DNA of 64,000 nt from assembly GCA_964538085.1 (NCBI GenBank), contig CAZIDF010000011.1:1-64000 (forward strand), given 5' to 3'. Source of the stretch: G020348385 sp964538085. GTDB taxonomy: Bacteria; Acidobacteriota; Aminicenantia; Aminicenantales; Aminicenantaceae. This document shows positions 16,496 to 25,508 of this stretch, piece by piece; the stretch's first letter is position 1, and every line of letters starts with the position of its first letter. The translations under genes and the position numbers were made by a program. The notes under the pieces were generated by a model. That model did not search any database and had not been told where the DNA came from. It saw nothing but the letters and a program-made list of their open reading frames with translations.

Positions 16496-18096
16496 CAGGT
16501 CGTGCTCCTCTTTTTTTTGCGTGCCTGCTGCACACATTCCCTGGCCGCGATGACCACCGAAAGGCCTTGATGATCGATCTCTTGCTTCATGATCCGGACA
16601 TTTTCGTCGTGATTCTTCGGAAGCGGCAGGATGGTCCGGATGTGTTCTTTGGCAACACCTATGCCCTCGATCACTTTTTCCAATCTTTCTCCCGATAGAA
16701 AAGTGGGCTGTCCACCTGTCATGGCCACCGTGGAATTATCCAGGATGAAAACCGTCATGTTGGTGTTGGCAGAGGTTGCTGCCAGGAGAGGCGTGAGTCC
16801 GCTATGGGCGAATGTGGAATCGCCGATAACAGCGACAGAGGGAAAAACGCCAGCCTCTGCTGCTCCCTTGGCCATGCTCACACTCGCTCCCATGCACACA
16901 CAGCTCTGGATGGCATTGTACGGGGGAAGCGCGCCGAGGGTGTAACACCCGATATCACTGGAAACGTTGGACTCCGGATAGGATTTTATGGCCTCGTTCA
17001 AGGCCCTGTAGGTGTCGGCGTGGGAACATCCCAAGCAGAGCTGAGGAGGTCTTGCCGCGATCGGAAAAACGTCGAGCGCCCTTTTCAACAGAGGAGTCAT
17101 TCCCAATCCCTGACGTACGATTTCAGGAGAAAGCTCCCCTGTAGCAGGTAGATGCCCGCTCAATTTTCCATGGATGTTTTTTCCGGGAATCCCGAAAAGC
17201 CCCGATATTTCCTTCTCGATGAGCGGATACCCTTCCTCAACGACCAATACGTTATCCACATGATCGACCAATTTTTTGATCAGATCCTCAGGAATGGGAT
17301 AGGTGGTCATTTTGAGCAAGGAAGGCCGCTCCTGTCCATCTGTATAGTTCTCTTGAACATAGTTTGCGGCGATTCCGGATGCGATCACTCCGAGCGAGGT
17401 GTTTTGTGGATTGATCTGAAGAGAATTGAAACGGGATTTGTTGGATACACCGATCAAATCTTTTTGTTTGTCCACAAGAATTTTGAAGCGCCTCCGGGCA
17501 TGCACAGGGAGAAGCGTCCAATCGGTGTTCACTCCATATTTCAGGGCATTCTGTTCTTTGGGCGGGCGGGACTGCACGCGCGAACGGCTGTGAGACAAAC
17601 GTGTCACCATCCTGATCATTATGGGAATACCCAGTTGTTCTGAAAGATCGAATGCCTCCCGGGTCATATCATAAGCTTCCTGATGATTGGAGGGCTCGAA
17701 ACAAAAGACCTTCGCGAATCCGGCATAGTACCGGCTATCCTGCTCATTTTGAGAACTGTGCATGCCGGGATCATCCGCCACGACCACCACGAGACCTCCG
17801 TTGGCTCCGGTGATCGCCGAATTCATAAAGGGATCGGCAGCTACATTCAGTCCGACATGTTTCATCGAAACCAGGGCTCGTTTGCCCGCATAGGAAACAC
17901 CCAGGGCCTCCTCATAGGCCACTTTTTCATTCACCGACCAAGAGGCGACAAACGCCTTCTCCTTGAAAGAGGCTCTCACTAAATATTCCATGATTTCTGA
18001 TGCCGGAGTTCCTGGGTAGGAATAGCCTCCAGAGAGGCCAGCATGGATGGCCCCCAAAGCCACCGCTTCATCGCCTAATAACACGTCTTGTTTCAT
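16495..18096 (-). CDS. iorA: Indolepyruvate ferredoxin oxidoreductase, alpha subunit lacking ferredoxin domain
   Basis: The thiamine-diphosphate subunit, 533 aa. The N-terminal pyrimidine domain begins GDEAVALGAIHAGLSGGYSYPG; the ThDP domain has LCLGCSHADTY and GDSTFAHSGL...NSTVAMTGGQPT (about residues 430-470). Family members usually carry a C-terminal 2[4Fe-4S] ferredoxin domain of about 60 residues. Here the protein ends at ECVQQARKKKRSTT with no cysteine cluster, so electrons would need a separate carrier. The iorB start overlaps the stop, so this is not an obvious sequencing truncation. Confidence 0.9.
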   Translation of the reverse strand: MKQDVLLGDEAVALGAIHAGLSGGYSYPGTPASEIMEYLVRASFKEKAFVASWSVNEKVAYEEALGVSYAGKRALVSMKHVGLNVAADPFMNSAITGANGGLVVVVADDPGMHSSQNEQDSRYYAGFAKVFCFEPSNHQEAYDMTREAFDLSEQLGIPIMIRMVTRLSHSRSRVQSRPPKEQNALKYGVNTDWTLLPVHARRRFKILVDKQKDLIGVSNKSRFNSLQINPQNTSLGVIASGIAANYVQENYTDGQERPSLLKMTTYPIPEDLIKKLVDHVDNVLVVEEGYPLIEKEISGLFGIPGKNIHGKLSGHLPATGELSPEIVRQGLGMTPLLKRALDVFPIAARPPQLCLGCSHADTYRALNEAIKSYPESNVSSDIGCYTLGALPPYNAIQSCVCMGASVSMAKGAAEAGVFPSVAVIGDSTFAHSGLTPLLAATSANTNMTVFILDNSTVAMTGGQPTFLSGERLEKVIEGIGVAKEHIRTILPLPKNHDENVRIMKQEIDHQGLSVVIAARECVQQARKKKRSTT

Positions 18097-18295
18097 ACCT
18101 TGTTCCTCAGTGTTGATTTTTTATGTCCGGGAAAGGCTGAGATCGACACAGCTCGATTAAAATACAAGATACAAAGTCCTCCCTCTCCTGTCAACGAAAT
18201 TATTTGGGGACACAATACTAAATTAATAGTCTTAGGACTCTTCGCTCATTTCAAAATTGATCGCAATCAGAGAGTGGATGATTTCGATAATTGAG

Positions 18296-18793
18296 TTATT
18301 TTCTGATCGTTTTCCAGCCGGAGACTTGAGTTTGGTGCACATTACCCCAAAGCCTGAAATGTGTGAATACGCCGTCTTTAAAAACAGCTCTTATCAGGGT
18401 GTACCGATCGGAAGCCAAGGACGTATCGCCCATATAGCCCATTCCCCCCTCGGTTATTGTGCCGATAGAGGCATCCGTGGTCGCTTCTTTTTTTTGATAG
18501 TACAGGACGTGGTATTTGCCTTCTTCGGAAAATATCTGTTCTATCTCATCATCAGAAAATTTCACGATGGGTTGGTTGTGTTCTTTTATTACATCAATCG
18601 AAGGATTCTCTCCCTGCCATGTGTACATCAGGGCAAAACCCCAATCTTTGAAAGTACTTTCCATAGCTTCTGTTTTTTCTCCGATCATGGTCTCCAGACG
18701 ACCTTGATAAATTTTTGCCTGTGTTGTTCCAGGACTGGCACAACAATGGAAAATACAAAGCACGACTAAAATTCCAAGGAACTTAACTTTCAT
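18296..18793 (-). CDS. Predicted small exported lipoprotein, unknown function
   Basis: A 165-residue protein with an N-terminal hydrophobic segment ending in FHCCAS, a plausible lipobox with Cys17 or Cys18 as the lipid site. The rest is soluble, with IYQGRLETMIGEKTEAMESTF and WGFALMYTW, reminiscent of small outer-membrane lipoproteins in which a short conserved domain measures drift from a reference, but I do not recognise a family. No close neighbours on its strand. Confidence 0.6.
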   Translation of the reverse strand: MKVKFLGILVVLCIFHCCASPGTTQAKIYQGRLETMIGEKTEAMESTFKDWGFALMYTWQGENPSIDVIKEHNQPIVKFSDDEIEQIFSEEGKYHVLYYQKKEATTDASIGTITEGGMGYMGDTSLASDRYTLIRAVFKDGVFTHFRLWGNVHQTQVSGWKTIRK

Positions 18794-18951
18794 TTCACCC
18801 TCCCCGATTTAAAAATGCTCGATGACATTCTTAAGCATTCAGACATGATCAAAGCCAATTCCATTCACTATATCCGAAGAGAATTTTATCACAATACAAT
18901 TCTTTTTTGTATAGGGCGACATGGAACATCCCCAATCTTCAATTTTTTTGT

Positions 18952-18957
18952 TATAAT
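18952..18957 (+). promoter_or_regulatory. Candidate -10 box for the 19-24 kb operon
   Basis: A consensus TATAAT lies 36 nt before the first gene of a six-gene plus-strand run. No good TTGACA is found 16-18 nt upstream, so activation may need a regulator or the match may be incidental. Confidence 0.35.
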
Positions 18958-18993
18958 AGCCGAGCAAAATGAAATCCAAACTGGGAAAATAAC

Positions 18994-19932
18994 ATGGCAA
19001 AACACAAAATCGGCATCATCGGGGCCGGTCCAGTGGGCAGCATTATGGCCGCATACCTTGCACAAAACGGAGAAAACGTCTTTCTTGTCGACATCAAAGA
19101 GGATCTGATCTCAGCCGTGGAAAAAGACGGCATCACCATTACAAGCAAGGACACCGAGTTCACCACGCGTGTCCAAGGCACAGGCAATTTCACCGCCAGC
19201 CTCAGTCGCTTCCATCCTGATTTGATTTTTATCACAGTCAAGGCCAACTATCTCGACCCTCTCCTCGAGGAAATCAAGATGATCTACAAGCCAGGACAAA
19301 AGATGGTCGTCATTCAAAACGGGATCGATAACGAGGACATTATCGCCGAGAAATTCGGTCCGGATGCGGTCATGAGGTTTGTCATCAATTACGCGGGGAT
19401 GATCGTCCGACCTGGCCTGGTTAAGTTATCCTTTTTCCATCCCCCCAACTACCTCGGTGTCCTATCCCAGAATAATAAAGCTCTAGGCAAGGAGATTTCA
19501 GGATTCCTCACTGAAGCAGGTCTAAAAACACAATTTGTGGATGACATCAAAAAGTATGAGTGGAAGAAGACCATACTCAATGCCGCCTTGATGCCGGTCT
19601 GCGCCACCACAGGTTTGACCATGAAGGAAGCCATGAACACGGGGGAAACAAGATACCTTTGTGAGCAGATCCTCAACGAAAGCATACAAGTCGCTAAAAA
19701 AGTCGGGTATGAATACGGAGATGATTTCTTCGAAACGAGCCTTTCCTATCTCTCGGGAGCAGGCCATCACAAACCCTCTACATCCCTGGACTTGGAAGCA
19801 GGGAATCCGATCGAATACATTTTTCAGCCTATCATCGACTACGGAAAAAAGGTCGGAATCTCCACCCCATTCCTGGAATCGCTGACCAAAGTCATGCAAA
19901 CCTTGGAGGGTCAGATCAGGAAAAAAGCCTGA
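18994..19932 (+). CDS. Ketopantoate reductase family (2-dehydropantoate 2-reductase-like)
   Basis: A 312-residue NADP-dependent dehydrogenase. The N terminus has the Rossmann motif GIIGAGPVGSIMAAYLAQNG, and the C-terminal helical domain includes WKKTILNAALMPVCATTG, typical of ApbA/PanE. The family covers true PanE and enzymes acting on other 2-oxo or 2-hydroxy acids. The neighbours (thioesterase, amidohydrolase, acyl-CoA ligase) do not point to pantothenate synthesis, so the substrate is left open. Confidence 0.82.
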   Translation: MAKHKIGIIGAGPVGSIMAAYLAQNGENVFLVDIKEDLISAVEKDGITITSKDTEFTTRVQGTGNFTASLSRFHPDLIFITVKANYLDPLLEEIKMIYKPGQKMVVIQNGIDNEDIIAEKFGPDAVMRFVINYAGMIVRPGLVKLSFFHPPNYLGVLSQNNKALGKEISGFLTEAGLKTQFVDDIKKYEWKKTILNAALMPVCATTGLTMKEAMNTGETRYLCEQILNESIQVAKKVGYEYGDDFFETSLSYLSGAGHHKPSTSLDLEAGNPIEYIFQPIIDYGKKVGISTPFLESLTKVMQTLEGQIRKKA

Positions 19933-19946
19933 CATAAGAGGTCATC

Positions 19947-20393
19947 ATGAAAACCATTCCCAATTATCCATACTGTTTTGTGTGTGGCGACAAAAACAAG
20001 ATTGGATTGAAGGTCGCCTTCTTCTATGAAGACGGAAAGGCCAAAGCCCAGTACACCCCCACCCCAGAGTTCGAAGGCTACAAGGATATCCTCCACGGCG
20101 GCATCCTTTCTGCCCTATTGGATGAGGCGATGATCTATTCCATAATCGCCCAGGGGATTATTACCGTGACTGTCCAGATAGAAGTCAAATTCAAAAAACC
20201 GGCCAAAATCGGGGAGACACTGTTCTTGGAAGGACAGGTAACCGAAGATAAGGGGAAGATCATACATACCGAGGGAAAGATCTTTACAAAGGATGGGACA
20301 ATTATCGCCCAGTCCAAAGGGAAGTTTTTCCGCCCGGAGGGTGAGAAAAAACTTGAACTGGAAGCTAACAGGGATTTGCCGGAGAATTTATGA
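19947..20393 (+). CDS. PaaI-type hotdog thioesterase
   Basis: A 148-residue 4HBT/PaaI family protein, predicted to hydrolyse acyl- or aryl-CoA. It has an N-terminal CFVCGDKNKIGLK (a Cys-x2-Cys-type lead seen in many PaaI-like proteins) and the hotdog motif DILHGGILSALLDEAM, where the Asp/Glu on the central helix is catalytic. It follows the reductase by 14 nt with an AGAGG ribosome-binding site. Next to an acyl-CoA ligase it could recycle CoA. Confidence 0.85.
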   Translation: MKTIPNYPYCFVCGDKNKIGLKVAFFYEDGKAKAQYTPTPEFEGYKDILHGGILSALLDEAMIYSIIAQGIITVTVQIEVKFKKPAKIGETLFLEGQVTEDKGKIIHTEGKIFTKDGTIIAQSKGKFFRPEGEKKLELEANRDLPENL

Positions 20394-20462
20394 AAAAAAA
20401 ATACGCGGACGGTTCGGTTTTCCGCTTTTTTTCTTTTTTTGTTTAATAAAATCCGTTATTCT

Positions 20463-21287
20463 ATGGCCGTGCACGTCATCGACTTTCACCTCCACATCGG
20501 GCTTAAAGAACACTGGCATAGCTGGGTACACGACTACCAAAAATCTTCTCGATCAGAGTTTTACAAGCGTTATGAAGAATTGATCGTTCCGGAAAATCTC
20601 GCACAGTATCTCAGAGACAACGACATCGCCAAAGCCGTAATCCTGCCCGATCTGTGTCCTATCACAACAGGTAATGTCCCGAATGAGTATGTGATGGAGT
20701 TCTGTGAGGGACAGGATATTTTTGCTCCATTTTGCACTGTCAATCCCTCCTTGACGACTCATCCTGAATTGGAAGCAAAAAAGTACATCCAAAGGGGAGC
20801 CAAAGGGATCAAGCTTTATCCCTCCTACAATCACTTTTATCCGAATGAAACGCGGTTGTATCCCTTGTATCATCTGGCTCAAGAGGAACAACTCCCGGTA
20901 CTCGTGCATACGGGATCTTCTGTTTTCAGAGGCTCGAAGATTAAATACGCCGATCCTATCCACCTGGATGAAGTGGTAACCGATTTCCCGGACCTCACCG
21001 TGTTGATGGCGCACGGGGGAAGGGGCATTTGGTATGACAGGGCGTATTTTCTCTCCCGCATCCATCCTCATCTTTATGTGGAGATATCCGGGCTTCCTCC
21101 GAAAAAACTCCTGGATTATTTCCCGGATATGGAAAACAATATCGAAAAATTCGTGTATGGATCGGATTGGCCAGCCGTTCAGACTATCTCATCGAACATA
21201 AACGAGATTAAAAAGCTCCCGTTGAAAGAGGAATCCAAAAAGAAGATCCTTTATGGCAATGCGGCAAAGATTTTAGGATTACAATAA
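20463..21287 (+). CDS. Amidohydrolase family (amidohydrolase 2 / ACMSD-like)
   Basis: A 274-residue metal-dependent hydrolase or decarboxylase of the amidohydrolase-2 group. The metal motif DFHLHIG is at residue 6; LVHTGSS (about 145), MAHGGRG (about 187) and YGSDWP (about 233) complete the TIM-barrel metal site. I use the ATG at 20463 because the domain begins right after it; a TTG at 20439 would only add eight residues. Neither has a clear ribosome-binding site. Substrate unknown; the family includes decarboxylases of aromatic acids. Confidence 0.8.
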   Translation: MAVHVIDFHLHIGLKEHWHSWVHDYQKSSRSEFYKRYEELIVPENLAQYLRDNDIAKAVILPDLCPITTGNVPNEYVMEFCEGQDIFAPFCTVNPSLTTHPELEAKKYIQRGAKGIKLYPSYNHFYPNETRLYPLYHLAQEEQLPVLVHTGSSVFRGSKIKYADPIHLDEVVTDFPDLTVLMAHGGRGIWYDRAYFLSRIHPHLYVEISGLPPKKLLDYFPDMENNIEKFVYGSDWPAVQTISSNINEIKKLPLKEESKKKILYGNAAKILGLQ

Positions 21288-21296
21288 AAAAGGACC

Positions 21297-21863
21297 ATGA
21301 TGACAGACAAAAGAAGCGGAAAAATCGTCGTTGTCTCGCATTGTGTATTGAATGTGCATTCACTGGAAGACAACCTGGCAATCTATCCCGGATTGGAGCG
21401 GGAAGTCGTGGAACTGCTTGTAAGAAAAGGCGTCGGGATCTATCAGATCCCATGCCCAGAGATCGAGCTTTCGAGCATTTTCCGGAAGGCCCTTCCAAAG
21501 GAATCCTATGACCACCCGAAAATTAGAAAGGCTTACAGAAAATTAGCAGAAGAGATCACCCAAACCCTGAGCTCGTACACAAAAAAAGGCTATAAAATAC
21601 CCGCTGTCCTCGGGGCCGAAGGAAGCCCCACGTGCGGAATAGGTTTTGTCGGATGCTGGAAAAAAAACGTACAAGGAAAACGAGAGTTCCCACGGGATAT
21701 CGAATTCGTCCCTGGGATGGGAGTTTTCATGGAGGAGTTCCAAGCTTGCCTTGAAAGGATCGACATTCATCCGCATTGGCTAGGCATCCCCGGGAAATCC
21801 CTCCGGTCGGTCGATCCCAATTCTTTTGACTCTTTCTTAAAAAAACTCGACAAAATCCTATAA
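21297..21863 (+). CDS. DUF523/COG5418-like Cys protein, unknown function
   Basis: A 188-residue protein with three spaced cysteine motifs: VSHCVLNVHS (residue 15), IPCPEIEL (about 54) and GSPTCGI (about 115). DUF523 proteins have the same three-point layout (VSxC, CPE, GSPSCG), and some are reported to desulfurise thiouracil with an Fe-S cluster. This one is more divergent, so I call it DUF523-like only. It starts 10 nt after the amidohydrolase and abuts the next start (TAA-ATG). Confidence 0.6.
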   Translation: MMTDKRSGKIVVVSHCVLNVHSLEDNLAIYPGLEREVVELLVRKGVGIYQIPCPEIELSSIFRKALPKESYDHPKIRKAYRKLAEEITQTLSSYTKKGYKIPAVLGAEGSPTCGIGFVGCWKKNVQGKREFPRDIEFVPGMGVFMEEFQACLERIDIHPHWLGIPGKSLRSVDPNSFDSFLKKLDKIL

Positions 21864-23441
21864 ATGGGCTTAATTGACATTCTTGAAAAAACCGCTTGGA
21901 ATACACCTGGCCAAGAAGCGGTCATATGCGCTGAGAAAAGATTCAAATATCAAGAACTTAAAGAACGGGTGGATCGATTATCTTCCAGCTTGCTTGCCTT
22001 GGGAATAGTAAAAAACGACAAGATCGCCATTATCCACAGGAATTGCCACAAGTATCTCGAGACCTATTTCGCGGCCGCAAAGATCGGAGCCGTTCTCGTC
22101 CCGATCAACTACCGGCTGAGTGGCGAAGATTTTGTGTTCATCTTGAATGACTCCCAGTCGAAATGGATGATCGCTCAATCCGACCTTGTGTCCTGTCTCA
22201 AGGATAAGAAACACGATCTTCCGCTGTTAAAAAGCGTCATTCTGACCGATCGCACAGCAGCTATAACTTGGCCGGATTGTTTGGTCTATGAATCCCTGAT
22301 ACAAGAAGCCACCCAAACAGATTGGCCATCCATCAGGATAGACGATGCGGATATCGCCCAAATTTATTACACAAGCGGCACCACAGGAAGGCCAAAGGGT
22401 GTGATCCTCACCCATCACAACAATACCGTTCATACAGACGGGGCCATCCACGAGCTGGGACTCGATCAAGATGACAGGTGGCTTCACGTCTCCCCTATGT
22501 TTCACCTTGCCGACGCTTGGGCCGTGTGGGCCTTGACCAAAGCAAGGGCGATGCATGTGATGATTCCCGGATTTGAAGAAAAATCCGTACTGGATGCCAT
22601 AGCAAAACACAAGGTCACCTTGAGCAACTTCATCCCCACCATGCTGAATCTTTTGGTCAATTTTCCTGGAGTTAAAGACTATGACGTCTCTTCCCTGAGA
22701 TTGATCATGAGCGGTGGAGCCCCGATCGCCAAAGAAGTGGTGAAAAAGATCCTCGAAGTTTTTGGCTGCGATTATATCCAAACCTACGGATTGACCGAAA
22801 CCAGCCCTTTTCTGACCATGTCGATCCTTAAGGAAGAGATGAAATCGCTGCCATTGGAACAGAAACTCCCATTCATGGTTACGACAGGGAGACCTTTTGA
22901 AACAGCCCAGCTTAAGGTGGTCAAAAAAAACGGAGAGGAGGTCCTTTCGAATGGGGAGGATGTGGGAGAGATCATCGCCAGGGGGGAAACCATTACCCAA
23001 GGATATTGGGGGCTTCCCGAAGAAACGGCAGAACGCATCGTCAACGGTTGGCTCCACACCCGGGATCTGGCCGTAAAAAATCCCGAGGGTTATGTGACCA
23101 TCGTCGACCGGATGGACGACGTCATCATTACAGGCGGGGAGAACGTTTTTTCAGTGGAAGTGGAGGATGCACTCTATGCCTGCCCGGGAGTTTTGGAAGC
23201 GGCTGTCATCGGGCTGCCGGATCCTGTATGGGGAGAAAAGGTCACAGCCGTGGTCGTGACAAAAGAAGGAGAAAAGTGTGACGTCCAGGACATCATCCGC
23301 TTCTGTAAGTTTCGGATGGCCCCATTCAAGGCCCCGAAAGATGTGATTTTTTCAGAGAAATTGCCGAAGACAGGTTCGGGGAAAATATGCAAATACAAAC
23401 TGCGCCAAATGTACAGCTCAAAGGCAAGGAAAAATGGATAA
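21864..23441 (+). CDS. AMP-forming acyl-CoA ligase
   Basis: A 525-residue ANL-family adenylating enzyme joining CoA to a carboxylic acid with ATP to AMP. The P-loop-like motif YYTSGTTGRPKGVILTHH is near residue 170; YGLTETSP near 307; the hinge DRMDDVIITGGENVFSVEVE near 415; and the catalytic lysine lies in KTGSGKICKYKLR at the C terminus. Substrate cannot be read, but medium-chain or aromatic acids are likely. The sirtuin gene overlaps its end by 8 nt, fitting control by lysine acylation. Confidence 0.9.
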   Translation: MGLIDILEKTAWNTPGQEAVICAEKRFKYQELKERVDRLSSSLLALGIVKNDKIAIIHRNCHKYLETYFAAAKIGAVLVPINYRLSGEDFVFILNDSQSKWMIAQSDLVSCLKDKKHDLPLLKSVILTDRTAAITWPDCLVYESLIQEATQTDWPSIRIDDADIAQIYYTSGTTGRPKGVILTHHNNTVHTDGAIHELGLDQDDRWLHVSPMFHLADAWAVWALTKARAMHVMIPGFEEKSVLDAIAKHKVTLSNFIPTMLNLLVNFPGVKDYDVSSLRLIMSGGAPIAKEVVKKILEVFGCDYIQTYGLTETSPFLTMSILKEEMKSLPLEQKLPFMVTTGRPFETAQLKVVKKNGEEVLSNGEDVGEIIARGETITQGYWGLPEETAERIVNGWLHTRDLAVKNPEGYVTIVDRMDDVIITGGENVFSVEVEDALYACPGVLEAAVIGLPDPVWGEKVTAVVVTKEGEKCDVQDIIRFCKFRMAPFKAPKDVIFSEKLPKTGSGKICKYKLRQMYSSKARKNG

Positions 23442-24174
23442 CATCGGCGGTTTGGCATCGGAGATCCAAAAGGCCCAAAACATCGTAGCTTTCACAGGGG
23501 CTGGGATATCTGCGGAGAGCGGTATCCCCACCTACCGGGGGGAAGGGGGGCTCTGGACAAAATACGACCCCAGCAAGTATGCCAGCATCGATTATTTTCT
23601 CCAGGATCCTTCCTACTACTGGAATTTTTTCAAGGATGTCCGTTATCCCATACTGAAAAAAGTCAAACCCAACAAAGCCCATCGTGCGCTATCTCAGATG
23701 GAGAAAACGGCAAGCCTCAAAACCGTGATCACCCAGAATATCGATGGCCTACACCAGAAAGCCGGTTCTTCCTCGGTCATCGAGCTTCATGGGACAACCC
23801 GGACCATCATCTGCATGGATTGTTCCAAAAAATACACCATAGGAGAGGCTTTCATAAAATTGGCAAAACAAATCCCTCCCCTATGTTCAGATTGCAATGG
23901 GATATTGAGACCGGATGTGGTTTTTTTTGGAGAAACGCTCGATCCACAGATCCTGCGAGATGCCTACGCGGCGGCAGCGTCTAGCGATTTTCTGCTCGCC
24001 GTGGGGAGTTCTCTGGTCGTCTTCCCGGCTGCCGACATCCCCATGAGAGCCAAACAAGCAGGAGCCAAACTGGCCATCATCAATAAAGACAGCACTCCCC
24101 TGGACTTGGTGGCCGATTACGTTATCAACGAGGCAGCCGGATCGGTCCTCCCTCGATTGATAAACCTGAAGTGA
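23434..24174 (+). CDS. cobB: NAD-dependent protein deacylase (sirtuin)
   Basis: A 246-residue Sir2 protein. Motifs: FTGAGISAESGIPTYRG (NAD binding, residue 20), TQNIDGLHQKAG, catalytic His in ELHGT (about residue 113), and a zinc site from CMDCSKKY and CSDCNG. It removes acyl groups from lysines using NAD. The 8-nt overlap with an acyl-CoA ligase recalls the known pairing in which CobB reactivates acylated acyl-CoA synthetases. It converges on the dodecin stop with a 3-nt gap. Confidence 0.92.
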   Translation: MDNIGGLASEIQKAQNIVAFTGAGISAESGIPTYRGEGGLWTKYDPSKYASIDYFLQDPSYYWNFFKDVRYPILKKVKPNKAHRALSQMEKTASLKTVITQNIDGLHQKAGSSSVIELHGTTRTIICMDCSKKYTIGEAFIKLAKQIPPLCSDCNGILRPDVVFFGETLDPQILRDAYAAAASSDFLLAVGSSLVVFPAADIPMRAKQAGAKLAIINKDSTPLDLVADYVINEAAGSVLPRLINLK

Positions 24175-24177
24175 AGC

Positions 24178-24387
24178 CTACCGATTGTCCTCCACGAGAA
24201 AAGCCACCTTCACATTGGTGCGATACTCGACTATCTCACCTCCAGCCACTTTGGCCGTTTGGGCAACCACTTCCAAACCTGTTATGCCCTTGATGGTTTC
24301 CTGGGCTTCTTTGACAGCGTTATTCGCCGCATCTTCCCAATTTTTTGCAGATGTCCCGATAAGTTCGATCACCTTGATTGTTGTCAT
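24178..24387 (-). CDS. Dodecin, flavin-binding storage protein
   Basis: A 69-residue protein with the dodecin fold signature: VIELIGTSAKNWEDAANNAV (the Trp stacks on flavin) and GGEIVEYRTNVKVAFLVED. Dodecins form hollow dodecamers that bind riboflavin or FMN and buffer free flavin. The TAGGAGGG ribosome-binding site overlaps the TAG that would end an extended HtpX frame, suggesting co-transcription with htpX. Confidence 0.92.
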   Translation of the reverse strand: MTTIKVIELIGTSAKNWEDAANNAVKEAQETIKGITGLEVVAQTAKVAGGEIVEYRTNVKVAFLVEDNR

Positions 24388-24396
24388 TTTTCCCTC

Positions 24397-24495
24397 CTAT
24401 CTTTTTTTTCTTCCGAAAAGCTTACTCAGCAGACCGCCCCCGATCTTGGCGACATCGTCTGCGTTGTCACCATCTCCAGCGGAGTCCAATCTATC
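24397..24495 (-). other. In-frame 32-codon extension after the htpX stop
   Basis: Reading on in frame past the htpX TGA (24498-24496), 32 sense codons follow before TAG 24399-24397. The encoded tail is acidic, then GGGLLSKLFGRKKR, and looks like real protein rather than random sequence. The final TAG overlaps the dodecin ribosome-binding site, the usual packing for adjacent genes. Either the TGA is a recent nonsense change, it is read through, or it is an assembly error. Confidence 0.5.
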
Positions 24496-25344
24496 TCAAT
24501 CAGCTGTTTGTCCCAACTGTTGTGCAATGGCCTTAAGCCTGCGAATCCGTTCCTCGACCGGAGGATGTGTAGAAAAGAGTCTCTGGAGCCCCCCGAAGAA
24601 AGGATTGACGATAAAAAGATGGGAATGGGCAGGATTTCCTCTAATGAGAGGATATCTTTTAATCCCTTGATGAATTTTAATCAGCGCGCTGGCAAGAGAC
24701 AAGGGTTTTCCCGATACATTGGCACCTCCGGAATCGGCTGCGTACTCACGAACGCGGGAGATGAACATCCGGATGAGCACGGCTGCCAGCGGAGCGCCGA
24801 TCAGAATGAAAATCATAGCCAAAGGATTTTGCCGTTGCCGGGAATCACGCGGTTGATAACGGGCGATCTGGGACAGCATAGCAATAGCTCCGGCGAAAGT
24901 GGCTGCAATCGTGCTTGTCAAGGTGTCTTTATTTTTCACATGGGTAAGTTCATGGGCCATCACACCGGCAATTTCATCTTCATTCAGCAGCTGGAGCAAT
25001 CCCTGCGTGGCAGCGACAGCGGCATGATGGGGATTCCTTCCGGTGGCAAAAGCATTGGGTGTTTGTTCGGGAATAACAAAAACTTTGGGCATCGAGAGCT
25101 GGGCTTTCGTTGTCAGTCCCGATACGATCCGGTAAAGGCCAGAGCTATCATCAGGGCCGACTTCTTGGGCACGGTAGCGGCGCAAAACCAATTTATCACT
25201 GAACCAATATCCCCAAAAATTCATAAGTCCCGCAACGACGAATGCGATGATCGCCCCCTGCCTCCCTCCCAAGACTCCCCCTACCCAGACAAACAGAACC
25301 ATCAACACAGCCATCATAACTAGTGTTCTGCCTCTGCTTCTCAT
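24496..25344 (-). CDS. htpX: Membrane zinc metalloprotease HtpX
   Basis: A 282-residue M48B peptidase for quality control of inner-membrane proteins. It has two N-terminal membrane helices (residues 7-45), the zinc motif HELTH (His131, Glu132, His135), a second hydrophobic hairpin near 150-195, and the downstream YAADSGGA glutamate-type segment. The C-terminal HPPVEERIRRL is standard. The frame ends at TGA but continues with coding-like codons. Start codon ATG 25344 has no strong ribosome-binding site. Confidence 0.92.
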   Translation of the reverse strand: MRSRGRTLVMMAVLMVLFVWVGGVLGGRQGAIIAFVVAGLMNFWGYWFSDKLVLRRYRAQEVGPDDSSGLYRIVSGLTTKAQLSMPKVFVIPEQTPNAFATGRNPHHAAVAATQGLLQLLNEDEIAGVMAHELTHVKNKDTLTSTIAATFAGAIAMLSQIARYQPRDSRQRQNPLAMIFILIGAPLAAVLIRMFISRVREYAADSGGANVSGKPLSLASALIKIHQGIKRYPLIRGNPAHSHLFIVNPFFGGLQRLFSTHPPVEERIRRLKAIAQQLGQTAD

Positions 25345-25508
25345 GTTAATTATCCGGTTATTGGAGAAATGAACCCATCCTGTTAGAAATTGTTTTAAGG
25401 CGCGTGAAAAACTCGTGATAAACGATTATTCAGACAAAACCTATCGTTTTTATTATACGGCGATTTTTTTTCCAAAGTCAAGAAAAAGAGAAAAATCACC
25501 CCGATTTC

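Noticed and set aside
15917..16537. Longer iorB start at 16537
   Set aside because: It would overlap iorA by 43 nt and add residues with no family match; ATG 16495 forms an ATGA junction.
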